Assembly: GCA_039655645.1 (NCBI GenBank)
Contig: CM077347.1
Coordinates: 87,841,797-87,905,796, forward strand
Length of the DNA: 64,000 bases
Reading direction: 5' to 3'
From: Ammopiptanthus mongolicus
Taxonomy: Eukaryota; Streptophyta; Magnoliopsida; Fabales; Fabaceae
Shown here: positions 50,355 through 60,789 of the stretch, one piece after another
Numbering within the stretch: position 1 is the stretch's first letter
How the letters are laid out: the number at the start of each line of letters is the position of its first letter
The notes under the pieces: generated by a model
The model's input: the letters and a program-made list of their open reading frames with translations, nothing else
Database searches by the model: none
Told to the model about the DNA's origin: nothing
Made by a program: the position numbers and the translations under genes

Positions 50355-51684
50355 AGGGGTGTACACGGGTCAGGTTTGACCAAACCCATCGCCCGAATCA
50401 ATCAACATTCCACAGGTTGGGTTGGGTCGGATTCACATGATTTTTTTGTTAAACCTAAATAAAACCAATTCGACCAAAAACGGGTTGGTTCGAGTCGAGC
50501 AATCAGATACCCATTACAGTCCAAAATTTCAACAAGAGGCAGAGAGAATCGTGATTTTTCTAATAGAACTGGAGATAGTAGAGAGTCCAGAGATGGATGG
50601 GAAGTGGCAGAGACGAAAGTAGGGAGATCAAAGATGGATGGGAGAGGACGGACCGACGGTCGGGAAGTGGAGGACGAAAGGGGACACGAGATCTAGGCGG
50701 TGTGTCACGGGTATGGGCAGAGAAGACGAGACGACGCTAGGACTGTCGGTGAGGAGAAGACGACACCGCTCCTCTGACTGCTGGCACAGTGAGGATACGA
50801 CGACGCTGACTAAGAGCATCTCCAATGGAGTTGCTTATGGAGTTCTTAAATCTATGTGGCAAATAAGGAATCATTTCTTATTTATTTTTCATTGGAGTTG
50901 ATCTATGTGGCAATGTGAGTTACTTAAAATAAGACTTGGTTGCTTATATAAGAAACCCCAATGATGGATTTCTTATAAATAAAAAATTACTTTTTGCTTA
51001 AATCTCAAGGATGGGTTGCTATTTTAAAATAAAATACTAATAAGTGTAAATAAAAAAATAAAAAAAATATGGGTTGCTTACATGAGTATCATTGGAGTAA
51101 AAGTATGGTGGATTATCACTAAAAAAAAGAGTCTTTTAGAGATTGATTTTTCTAGATCGGTCCCCAGATCAGTTGCATGGTCATTTTAGGGACCAATTTG
51201 AGCAAAATTGGTCTCTAAATTGCTCATTTTTTGTAGTGTGCTTAAATATGATATGGCAGAGTAGGGCTCACTTAATAAGAAATAAGCAACTGATCAAAGT
51301 GGGTTGCTTAAATATTACATACCCATTAGAGATGCTCTAATAACTCACGAGTCAAATGATGTTCCACGATCACAATCATGAAGAATAGGGAAGAAAGATA
51401 CAGACACTCATTGTGAAGAAGAGATTGAAGAAGATACACACACTCATTGTGAAGAAGAGAAGATACAATGGTGGTGTCTCTGAGTATAAAGTTTTAAAAA
51501 ATAAATTATTTACGTGTCTGTGAGTTGGGTCATCAGGTCTCGGGTTTGAAATTGATAAACCCATTACCCGAACCAAACCAACTCGGGTCGGGTCGGACCC
51601 GAAGAGATAAAATCTGAGCCAAACGTATTGGTTTGGGTTGGATAATCGGGTTCATCGGGTTGACTCAGACCCATGTACACCCTT
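50355..51684. mobile_element. hAT-like non-autonomous element, 1,330 bp, perfect 8-bp TSD
   Basis: It starts AGGGGTGTACACGGGTC and ends GACCCATGTACACCCTT read inward from the right as its inverted match (AAGGGTGTACATGGGTC). Both flanks are TTAAATTT (50347-50354, 51685-51692). Subterminal GGGTTGGGTCGG / CGGGTCGG motifs sit at both ends. The middle holds a GC-rich patch (50590-50810) and a nested CACTA MITE (51117-51238). No transposase. Confidence 0.82.
51117..51238. mobile_element. CACTA MITE nested in a hAT-like element
   Basis: It begins CACTAAAAAAAAGAGTC and ends TTTTTTGTAGTG, with an interior (TTTTAGAGA, GATCGGT, TTGGTCTCTAAA) of the same family as 4953-5109. At 122 bp it is shorter by deletion. 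The flanks TAT/TGC do not match, so the target duplication is lost or was never 3 bp here. Confidence 0.72.
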
Positions 51685-51760
51685 TTAAATTTAAATGTTA
51701 GAATTAATTATGTACATATTATTTTTAGATGTAAATATTTTATCTTTCAATTTATACTTT

Positions 51761-52202
51761 TAGAGCATGTTTGGGAAAACTGGATTAATTGAGTTTCAAC
51801 TGTTTTTGATGAAAAAAGTTGTTTTTGAAATAATCTTTCTTGTTTGGTATTTTGCTTAAATTTATAAAAAAGCTTTTTTTGGGGGGGAAAAAACTGTTTT
51901 ATACAATCTATTTTGTTTTACCTTAAGATTGTTGTGATTTGATTATTTTTCATTCTCAAAACTTTTTTCCCTATTTACCCCTATAAAACTAATTTCAAAT
52001 AAATATTATTAAATTATACAAATAACTTCATATTTTTTTTTGTAATTTACTATGTAAAAGTGATTTTTTTTGCATCACTCAAACGAAATAAATTATCTTA
52101 AAATCGTTTTTCAACAAACATATCCAAACAAAAACAGATTCAGATTATAATCGATTATACAAATAATCATAATCGATTATCAGCTTTCCCAAATACACCC
52201 TA
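51761..52202. mobile_element. hAT-like MITE, 442 bp
   Basis: The left end TAGAGCATGTTTGGGAAAAC and the inverted right end TAGGGTGTATTTGGGAAAGC match over 20 bases with four or five differences. The interior carries AATCGATTATACAAATAATC-type palindromes. No intact 8-bp duplication was found. Confidence 0.55.
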
Positions 52203-53123
52203 ATTCTACTAGAATTCATTATGTATATATCATTTATAATTTAATTTTTATTTATTTATTTATTTTATATTTTTAAAATTAGAAATACATGTGTAATGCA
52301 TGGGATACTTTTTTTTTTTTTGGGTTAATAATGCATGGGATACTTTTTCATTAGGGATAAAGTTGATTTCCGAAAGTTATAAAGCACCCCTTAATCTGCT
52401 CGATCATAAAAATAACACAATTTTTATACCTTACCAAAAAAAGAAAGTGCATAAAGCAACAGTCTTGTTCTCACTTCTCACACCCTAATAGGTTATTTGG
52501 TTTCACATTTTACTATATTTATTATTATTATTATCCCCAAGTCTCGTAAGAGGAACTTAATTATAACGACTTTAGACTCATTGGTGAAAAACCAGAAAGT
52601 TGGGGTCCACGAAGACAATGATTTGCTATCTTATGGAGCTCAAGGGCAGCTTTAATTTAGTTCCACGAAATCCGTTGTACCCCTTAGACCTACCAACCAA
52701 AAGTTTGAACGTACATCCCTCAAACCTTGATCGGTAGGACAAAAAGAGAAGAAATATTCTTACACCCAATCTTTCTCAACACCTGTTACACATTTAAATT
52801 GTTATTTAATGTTCATGTAAAAATATTTTTAAAAATCTCGGCAATTTTATCATGAATCTCAAAACTTTATATCAACACATATATATTAAATTAGGACCCT
52901 AACTCTAGAAGGTGAGCTATATTCCACAATCTCTCCTCTCCTAGGTCCGTCATGTATGTCACCTACATAAAGTAAATTTTTTAATTTTTTTTAATGTATT
53001 TATAATTTTGCTAATAATTGTTATTATTATCAAATCCTTACCTATTTTTCATTTAATTCTTTTACTTTTTTTTTTGTTACAATTCTTTTACTTTTTAAGA
53101 CAAATGTTTATATTACAAATACT
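52203..53123. other. Intergenic, no gene recognised
   Basis: AT-rich sequence between the hAT-like and Mutator-like elements. A short direct repeat of TGCATGGGATACTTTTT occurs at about 52297-52350. Confidence 0.45.
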
Positions 53124-53133
53124 AATTTTTGAA

Positions 53134-55314
53134 GGCTTTTTTATCAAACTACCCTGATTTTCAAAACTATATATCAAAATAATTTGGTTCTGAAACAATT
53201 TATCAAAATACTTTTGTTTTGAATAAAAAAATATTTTTTGAGTGGCGCTGGTTGGACCAACGCCACTCCTTTACACGTGGCACCCTCTGATTGGGTGCCA
53301 ATTATTTTACCCGAATTTAAAAAAAAAAAATTCATGCAGCGCCACGTGGCGTTCTCTGGTGAGTGGCGCTGGTTGGAGTAGCGCCACTCACCTGAGGGCG
53401 CCACGTGGCCAGTTCCTGGCCACTTCTTCTACACCTACCCCTCCCCCTTCAGTATATATAACCCCCCTGCCCCCACCCCCAACACACCAGTCCCAGCCTC
53501 CCACCCCCCAAATCCTATATCCCACTCCCCTTAACCCAACATTCATATCTTTCTTCACACATCTCACTTCTCTTTCTACTGCACTTTTCAACATTATTTA
53601 TTTTGCTATTACTCTTTAATATTTAGTAAGCAGTTTATATTAATATTTACTTTACTAATACGATTTAGTGTTGTGTAATTTATATTAATGCTATTATAAT
53701 TCTTGTTATGTTTAATAATATTGTGTAATTTAGATTAATGTTATTATAATTTATTTTTGTCTTTATTTATTGTTGTAGTCACTAATGTTTAATTATAATT
53801 ATTGTCCAACATTATTTATTTATTTTATTATTTTGTTTATTTGTAAATTTTATTACTATTGTGTAATTTATATTAATGTTTTTATTATTTACTTTTTGTC
53901 TTTATTTATTTTTGTAATCACTAATATTTTAAATATTGTTATTTAATTAATGTTATTATTATTGCCTTTTTTATTTGCTTAATTATAATTATTCAACAAT
54001 TTTATTTAATATTTCATTTTTTAATGGTATTATTATATTAATATGGGATCAATCCTAACATATTACCCATATACTCAGCCCAATTTTACGGTTTTTGTCT
54101 ATTACTGCAGTTCCTTCAACACGCAAACCTGTCAATGATTAACTTGAAATAAAGATAACCGAGCAATTCCCAAAAATCCGGCTTGCTCAAGATACCCTGC
54201 AATGGCGGGGGATATGTTCACACCTCCATCATGAAATTGTTGGGCACGTCTACAAATAAGAACTCGATCTTCGTCACCGTTCCATATGTGTTGGGAAACA
54301 TGAGTAGTTTGCTCACCCAACACTGATGTAGAACGGGGACTGAGATATATTGCATACCTACAATTAATATTAGTGATGACAACAATAAAAAAGACAATAA
54401 TAATAAAATTAATTTAATAACAAAATTAAAATTATTAATCATGACAACAATAATAATTTCATTTACAAAAAAAAATAATAACATTAATAATAATAATAAT
54501 AATAAATAAAATAAAAAACAAATAATAATATTAGTATAATAATACTGATAACAATTATAATTAAATTGTATACCTAAATATTAAAGAATAATAGTAAAAT
54601 AAATAATGTTGAAGAATTTAATAGCAGGAGAAATGAGATGAAAGTTATAGTAAAATAAATAATGTTGAAGAGTGCAGTAGAAGGAGAAGTAAGATGTGTG
54701 AAGAAAGATATGAGTGATTACAACAATAAATAAGGACAAAAATAAATTAGAATAACATTAATCTAAATTACACACTATTAATAAACATGACAAGAATTAT
54801 AACAATATTAATATAAATTACACAACACTAAATCGTATTAGTAAAGTAAATATTAATATAAACTGGTTACTAAATATTAAAGAGTACTAGTAAAATAAAA
54901 AATGTTGAAGAGTGTGGTAGAAGGAGAAGTGAGATATGTGAAGAAAGATATTAGTGTTGGATTAAGGGTGAATGAGATATAGGATTAGGGGGGTGGGAGT
55001 CTGGGGTTGGGGGTGGGGCGCGGGGGGTTATATATAGGGAGGGGGGAGGGGTAGGTGTAGAAGAAGTGGCCAGGAACTGGCCACATGGCGCCCTCAGGTG
55101 AGTGGCGCTACTCCAACCAGCGCTACTCACCAGAGAGCGCCACGTGGCGCTGCATGAATTTTTTTTTAAATTCGGGTAAAATAATTGGCACCCAACCAGC
55201 GCCACTCAAAAAATATTTTTTTATTCAAAACAAGAATATTTTGGTAAATTGTTTCAGAACCAAATTATTTTGATATATAGTTTTGAAAACTAGGCTAATT
55301 TGGTAAAAAAAGCC
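53134..55314. mobile_element. Mutator-like element with ~600-bp inverted arms, 10-bp TSD
   Basis: The 2,181-bp element starts GGCTTTTTTATCAAACTACC and ends TTTGGTAAAAAAAGCC. The arms (53134 to about 53770, and about 54720 to 55314) are inverted copies with small indels, including GC-rich GAGTGGCGCTGGTTGGA and CGCCACGTGGCG blocks. The flanks are identical 10-mers AATTTTTGAA (53124-53133, 55315-55324), in the 9-11 bp Mutator range. A partial extra copy of the arm's inner part lies at 54590-54720. Cargo: a plant-mobile-domain relic at 54130-54357. No transposase is seen, so it is non-autonomous. Confidence 0.87.
54130..54357 (-). pseudogene. Plant mobile domain (PMD / MAIN-like) fragment, TE cargo
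   Basis: The minus-strand frame runs from YAIYLSPRSTSVLGEQ through HISxHIWNG-like (HVSQHIWNGDEDRVLICRRA) and ISPAIAGYLEQAGFLGIARL, ending SLFQVNH and a stop at 54132-54134. This is the start of the plant mobile domain family: an H-x-S-x-x-I/VW block, then the AGF-x-x-x region, where full-length members continue with the ALVERWR block. That continuation is absent; the next bases (ATTGACAGG...) leave the frame. The family occurs both as host genes (MAIN, MAIL1) and as cargo of Mutator-like and Ty3 elements. Its location between Mutator-like arms supports the cargo reading. Confidence 0.72.
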
Positions 55315-55385
55315 AATTTTTGAATTATCCACATATTATTTGTTATCACATGTTATACAAATGTTACCTTTAAAATTAATTTAAG

Positions 55386-55566
55386 ATTTTAATTGCTATG
55401 TACCGTTAGAGTAAAGGTTTTTACACAGTTAACCAATTATAAATCATGATATGAATGAGTTTTAAGATAGTAAGGATAAGAGTCAAATATTTTAACTTAT
55501 GTGGCAATTTCTAATTGGTTGGCTGTGTAATTTTTTTTTACACTGACAGTGCATACCAATTAAATC
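55386..55566. mobile_element. MITE, family M1 (copy 3)
   Basis: It has TTTTAATTGCTATGTACCGT at the left, TTTTTACACAGTTAACCAAT then GATAAGAGTC in the centre, TCTAATTGGTTGGCTGTGTA, and CAGTGCATACCAATTAAATC at the right. It begins about 70 bp after the Mutator-like element. Confidence 0.62.
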
Positions 55567-55807
55567 CTTAATTTAAATACTAATTATTTGAACTCATATC
55601 TTAGTCAATATTGTTATTTTTTAAAAATTAATGTTATAAAATTTATAATTTTTCATGTAACCTTTTTTAAAAATTAAATGGTAAGAAACCAAACACTTGA
55701 AATTTATAATATATTGCATACGTATATCATGTTAAATTATAATTCAAGTAAATATTAAAATATTTAGATAATAAATAAAAATTGAATGAATATTAAAATT
55801 ATATAAA

Positions 55808-55886
55808 AAAGGAATTGACTCCTCTAAAGTGAGTGGAGCTCTAAAGCGACAAAGTGAGAGACTATTCACCATTGATTTGATTAACT
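55808..55886. repeat. Dispersed ~80-bp repeat, copy 1
   Basis: CTCCTCTAAAGTGAGTGGA(G/T)CTCTAAAG...CACCAT(T)GATTTGATTAA recurs at 60252-60331 in the same orientation. It may be one end of a larger element; the rest is not delimited. Confidence 0.65.
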
Positions 55887-57126
55887 AACAGGGCCGGCCC
55901 AAGTATAAAGCAGTCCAAGCCCTTACTTTAGGTCTCTAAAAATACAATTTTTCTTTAAAAAAAAGCTCACTTTATATTTTTTTATATTATTCTTTTTGAT
56001 ATGTTTCATACATCAACAAACATAAATTAATCCATTTGATATAAAAACTTACTATTAACTGCAAGGCCCAGGGATCAACTCCCCGTTGTATACAAAATAA
56101 TTAATAATTTAATTTTTTAAAAAGATCTCATCATAGAGTTTGCATTAGGCCTCAATAGATGTTGGATCGGCCTTATTAACTACATACAGATTTTAACAAC
56201 TAAATAATCAAAAGATGGATAACTTTTTACTTTCTTATTTTAGTACTTCATTCATTTTATAATAGTCAAATTCATAAAAAAAATCCGTACAAAATTTAAC
56301 ATTGTGCTTAATTTAAAATTACTCTCCAAAAGAGATGCATTAAATCAGGATGGAAAAAGTTGACACATGTGTTAAGGCCAAAAGTTAACTAATTGTCGGA
56401 TATCCAAAAGCACTTCTTAATCCCATACAATTAGCCCTTTAATAAAGAAGAAAAAACTGACTTATAATTAGGTTTTGTAAAATGATCAAAAGTAGTTAAG
56501 CGTGGCATTAATTAATTACACTTTTCAGGATTTGAAAAGGGGAGCTCCCTTCAAATTAAAGTAACTGAATTACGGAACTACGCATGCATTACTATGGGGA
56601 GGCGAGGCAGAGCTAATAAAGTTTGATTCTTCATCATGGATTCCAACAGAATTCTAACTTCCAACTTCTTGTCGGTTTTAGATAAGTTTACAGGCTCCTG
56701 TCATGTAGTTAACCCTTTTTGACCGTAAAAGATGAAAAGAAATGATGTGACATATTTTACTTGGAAAGATCCTAAAGGGGGAATATGCTTCTTATATCAT
56801 TCATGTAGTATGGTGTGAAAACTTTATTAACAAGAGTCCACAAGAGAACTCTTCATAAATTACTTTAGATATTATATAAAAAGTACTATGGACAATATTA
56901 TATTAACAAGAGTTTCAAAATATATGTCATTTTTTTATTTTAAATATAATATTAAATATTTTTTTGTTAATTTTATCTTTAATTATATTTTTAGAATTCT
57001 GTTATGTGATGTATTAATCGAAGTCATCATTTTTTTACTTTCAAAGTAAAGCATTTGAGTGACCAATAGATGAATTTTGTTTTATTATCAATATCTTGAA
57101 ATACTTCTTTTTTTTCTTGAATGTAT
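55887..57126. other. Intergenic, no gene recognised
   Basis: AT-rich sequence. A patch at 55890-56170 (GGGCCGGCCCAAGTATAAAG, then GGCCTCAATAGATGTTGG) is slightly GC-richer and may belong to an old transposon. Confidence 0.4.
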
Positions 57127-57134
57127 ATCATTGA

Positions 57135-57851
57135 TAAGGATGACAATTTTATCCGTACCCACGGATATCCGCGGATAAAATCCGTAATGGGCACGGGACG
57201 GATAGTTAAACCGGTGCCCGCGGATAAAATAAATGGGTAATTTCAATACCCATTTATAAACAGGCGAGGGCGGGTATCACACTACCCGTGCCCGCGGATA
57301 CCTGCACCCGTTACTTAAATTACTACAATAACATTTATTATATATATCTACTAATTGCTAAACTTAATTTTTCATCCTTCCTTGCTAAAGCTAATACTAA
57401 TGGTAAAATATGTACCTATTAATATTAATTATATTAAGTTGAGCTTTTATTAAGTTAGGAGAAAACATAATCCAATGGTGTTTCAAGTGGATCCTAGCTT
57501 TTGTAATTTTTATTTTTGGAGAAAACAAATGTATTTGATTACTCTTATTAGTAATTTTTGTAATTGGATAATGCTTTCGTAGTTTCGTAACATTTATTTG
57601 TTTGAACATTGTTATTTTAATTGAAATTACGCATATTTCAACAATTTTTCAAGCAAAAAAAGCATTTTTTTCCTAAAAAAATAATAATCCGTGGATATCC
57701 GCAAACCCGCGAATATCCATGAAACCCGTTGGATATCCGCTCGCAGGATACCCTCACGGGTAACGGACGGGGACGGACACGGATTTCATCCCGCGGGTGC
57801 GGGGGCGGGGGGAGTGCTACCCGTGCCCGCCCCACCCCATTGCCATCCCTA
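57135..57851. mobile_element. hAT-like non-autonomous element, 717 bp
   Basis: The left end TAAGGATGACAATTTTATCC and the inverted right end TAGGGATGGCAATGGGG match. The flanking octamers ATCATTGA (57127-57134) and ATCATTAA (57852-57859) agree at 7 of 8. Subterminal GGATATCCGCGG and ACCCGTGCCCGC motifs repeat at both ends. Confidence 0.78.
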
Positions 57852-58762
57852 ATCATTAATGATAACAAAATTTGTAAAAATAAAAAAAATATAAATAATG
57901 TTAATTTGATAAAATTGTTATTCATTTTCTTTCATTTATTATTTTTTCTTAAATCGTGTGATTTAGTCAAAAATGACATATATAATGGAATGAATGGAAT
58001 ATAACTTAAGTTTTTTTTTTTGACAAACGAACTTAAGTTAATTAATTAAGAAAATGGGAGTTCTACAGTGTTAAACTTCTAGTCACTTGTCTATAAATCT
58101 TGTATGCCAACTTTTTTTTTTATATTTTTTGATGGAGACTCCCGAGTTGATAGAATAATAAAACTTAATTAAATGTCCAAGATTATGTGCTTGAATAAAT
58201 GTCTCATTATTGATTCAAAAATAAAAAAATAAATGTCTCATTTATACCATTAGGATGATTGATTGGAGAGATGAAATATATATAAAAAGTAGAATCCTAA
58301 CGAATGGGTCATTAAGGTATATGTTATAGAAGTTAAAATTTTTATTGAAAGTTGTATATTTAATAAATTGATGATTGATGCATTTAATTTCTCGATGAAT
58401 ATTTACCTCCTATTGATTTTTTACCCATATAATTAAAAAGATCAAAAACGATTTCCAGTCTCCATATAGCGTCGGAATGAATGGAAAAATTATTGGTCAA
58501 CGCTAGTTTCAACAACGGACATGTATCCACCTATCCGTTGCTGTTCCGTTGTTATCATATTAGTGACGAAATTTCGAGAATTCAGCTAAAAAAAGACTTC
58601 GTCCAAAATTTATATTTGGATAATAACATTTATTTAAAGTGATTTTATTTGTAAAGTAAACAAATAAGGTAGCTTTATTGTTAATTTAATTATTATATTA
58701 AAAGTATCATATATTTTAAATTATGTTTAATTGTTAAGCGTGGACAATATAATTGTTTTTGA

Positions 58763-59097
58763 GTTTAATTGATATGTATCGATAGTGTAAAGTTTTTTAT
58801 ATTATTAACCAATTAGAAATCATGATTTGAGTGACTTTTAAGATAGTTAAGATAAGAGTCTGTAATTTTTGCTGATGTGATAATTTTTAATTGGTTGACA
58901 GTGTAAAAAATAATTACACTGTCAATGCATATCAATTAAATCCATTATTTTTTGCACTCTCAACCAATCAGAAGTCATGATATGAATTATTTTAAAGATA
59001 GATGAATAAGAGTCCAATATTTTTATTGATGTGTCAGTTTACGATTAATTGATAATATAAATTTTCTTTACTCTGATAATGTATTTCAATTAAATCC
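58763..59097. mobile_element. Two adjacent MITEs, family M1 (copies 4 and 5)
   Basis: Copy 4 (58763-58941) is complete, from TTTAATTGATATGTATCG to GCATATCAATTAAATCC. Copy 5 (58942-59097) lacks its left end and begins in the inner arm (TTTTTTGCACTCTCAACCAA), then follows the same order to ATTTCAATTAAATCC. Both keep the GATAAGAGTC / GAATAAGAGTC centre. Confidence 0.62.
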
Positions 59098-60250
59098 TTT
59101 TAAAATAAGTTAATAACGGGTATATTTTTATTTACTCATTTGAGAAAGAAAAAAGTCAATAAAGGAATTAAAATGCAGAACCGCTTTGTCTTACTTTTAA
59201 TTCTTTTTTCTTTTTTCAGGTTTAAGTCATAATTTTCATGCTGTTCTTGCCTACCAGGCTAAGCTTAGAATGAAAATAGGTGCGTGTGTTTTTGCTACAT
59301 TAATTAAAGAACCTCAATCTGTGTTGGGACTCAACAACAAAAACCTTATCATTGCAATAGCATCTATCCGCCATACACTGTACCATCCACTGTACCATTC
59401 ATATGCCTTCTCTAAAACGAACAGACAAATATTTTATTCATTCTTAAATCATTTAACACATTAAGATCTTAATGTATTTTATTAAATTAATGATAAATAT
59501 ATCCTTATTAACTTATTTTAGAAGTCTTATTCCCTACAGCATATATCAAATATTTCATGTTTTATATGCCCCAAAATTTTAGAGTCATGCTAACGAGTGT
59601 CCTGATGACACTGATTAAGAAATCCAAAAAAAATAATTTTTTATTGGATATCTAAATATATTATTTCTTCAAATATTACGCATATCAGTCTCAATTGAAA
59701 CTTTATATCTCTACTGCATAAATTAAATAACAAATGTGGTTCAAATTTATATCTCTGCTGCATAAATAACAACTTATTCAAATAGCACATAAATTCAAGT
59801 TTTCGTTTTTCTAGACGTATGTAATCCACAATGAAATATTCTAGGTTTGGTTAATTCTTGTTTTTCCTGCATGGGTTTGGTTTATGTCCCCCCAATGTTT
59901 TTGTTTTCTATTTTTTTCTTTCTTTTTTTTTTAATAAATTTATGATGACTTGTCACCTTACTTGAAAAAAAAAAACGTTTGTAATCCGAGGAATTTTCTC
60001 TTCTCTCTCTACTAGAGATTTTCATGCAACCCAATTTTGAACCTATGTTGATTAGTATAGTATTAGTAGCTAGGCAGGAAACATTAATTTTTTTTTTTTA
60101 TAAATAGGAAACATCAATTGATGGGCATATATTTTGTTCTCTATGACACTTTGTTTGGATTTGGGAGTTGAGGGTGGGGAATGGAAGTTAATTGAGTTTG
60201 GTTTAGTAAGCATGATCAAGAGTTAGTGAGCTAAATATAAAATAGTAAGG
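59098..60250. other. Intergenic, no gene recognised
   Basis: AT-rich, with a T-rich tract at 59905-59935. No bounded element or gene seen. Confidence 0.45.
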
Positions 60251-60251
60251 A

Positions 60252-60331
60252 TTTGGCTCCTCCTCTAAAGTGAGTGGATCTCTAAAGTGAGAAAGTAAAG
60301 AGCTATCCACCATTAATTTGATTAAATACAT
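60252..60331. repeat. Dispersed ~80-bp repeat, copy 2
   Basis: A direct-orientation copy of the segment at 55808-55886, with scattered differences. Confidence 0.65.
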
Positions 60332-60655
60332 AGAGTAAATCCCGATTGCCGGGTTAGCTAAAATGCCGAGTTAGTATATAATATATTGATGGAAATTTTT
60401 TGTCCCATTTTCCTGTCACGTTCTCTGTCTTCTACTAATGATAATTTGTTATTTAATGAAATCAAATCATAACTCATTAACACGTATGTATATCCCCAAC
60501 TTTTGATTGATAGGAAACACTCGAATATCATTTTTGGGATAACAAAATTTTGTTCATAATGCATACAACAGCATAGACATAAGAGTAGAGAGAAGGGTAG
60601 TGTGTGTAAGAGGTCCCCGCAAGCTTCACGAGGGGTCATCCAATTTTTATAGCTG

Positions 60656-60775
60656 CACGTGGTGGTGCTTGATAAAAGCATGGAATTCCCAATCTCTGCT
60701 TGATTCTGGAAATCCTCTTCCTTCATTATATAGGTACTGGTGCTCAAGACATGCCACGTGGCGTGTCTTGTGAGC
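60656..60775. promoter_or_regulatory. Two G-boxes, one within a 34-nt near-palindrome
   Basis: CACGTG occurs at 60656-60661 and 60755-60760. The second is the centre of 60742-60775, whose arms GCTCAAGACATGCCAC and GTGGCGTGTCTTGTGAGC are reverse complements except for one G/A change and a two-base insertion. G-boxes bind bHLH (PIF, BZR-type) and bZIP (HY5, ABF) factors. It lies about 2.1 kb upstream of the PRE start codon; a role there is inferred. Confidence 0.45.
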
Positions 60776-60789
60776 CAGGGAAATAGCAT

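Noticed and set aside
53242..53619. 125-codon proline-rich ORF and its partner at 54951-55205
   Set aside because: Both are translations of the GC-rich inverted arms of the Mutator-like element, mirrored on the two arms; not a gene.
60358..60789. 143-codon ORF on the minus strand, longest outside genes and elements
   Set aside because: No recognisable domain and no plausible promoter or splice context; it overlaps the G-box palindrome. Long chance ORFs are expected in 64 kb.
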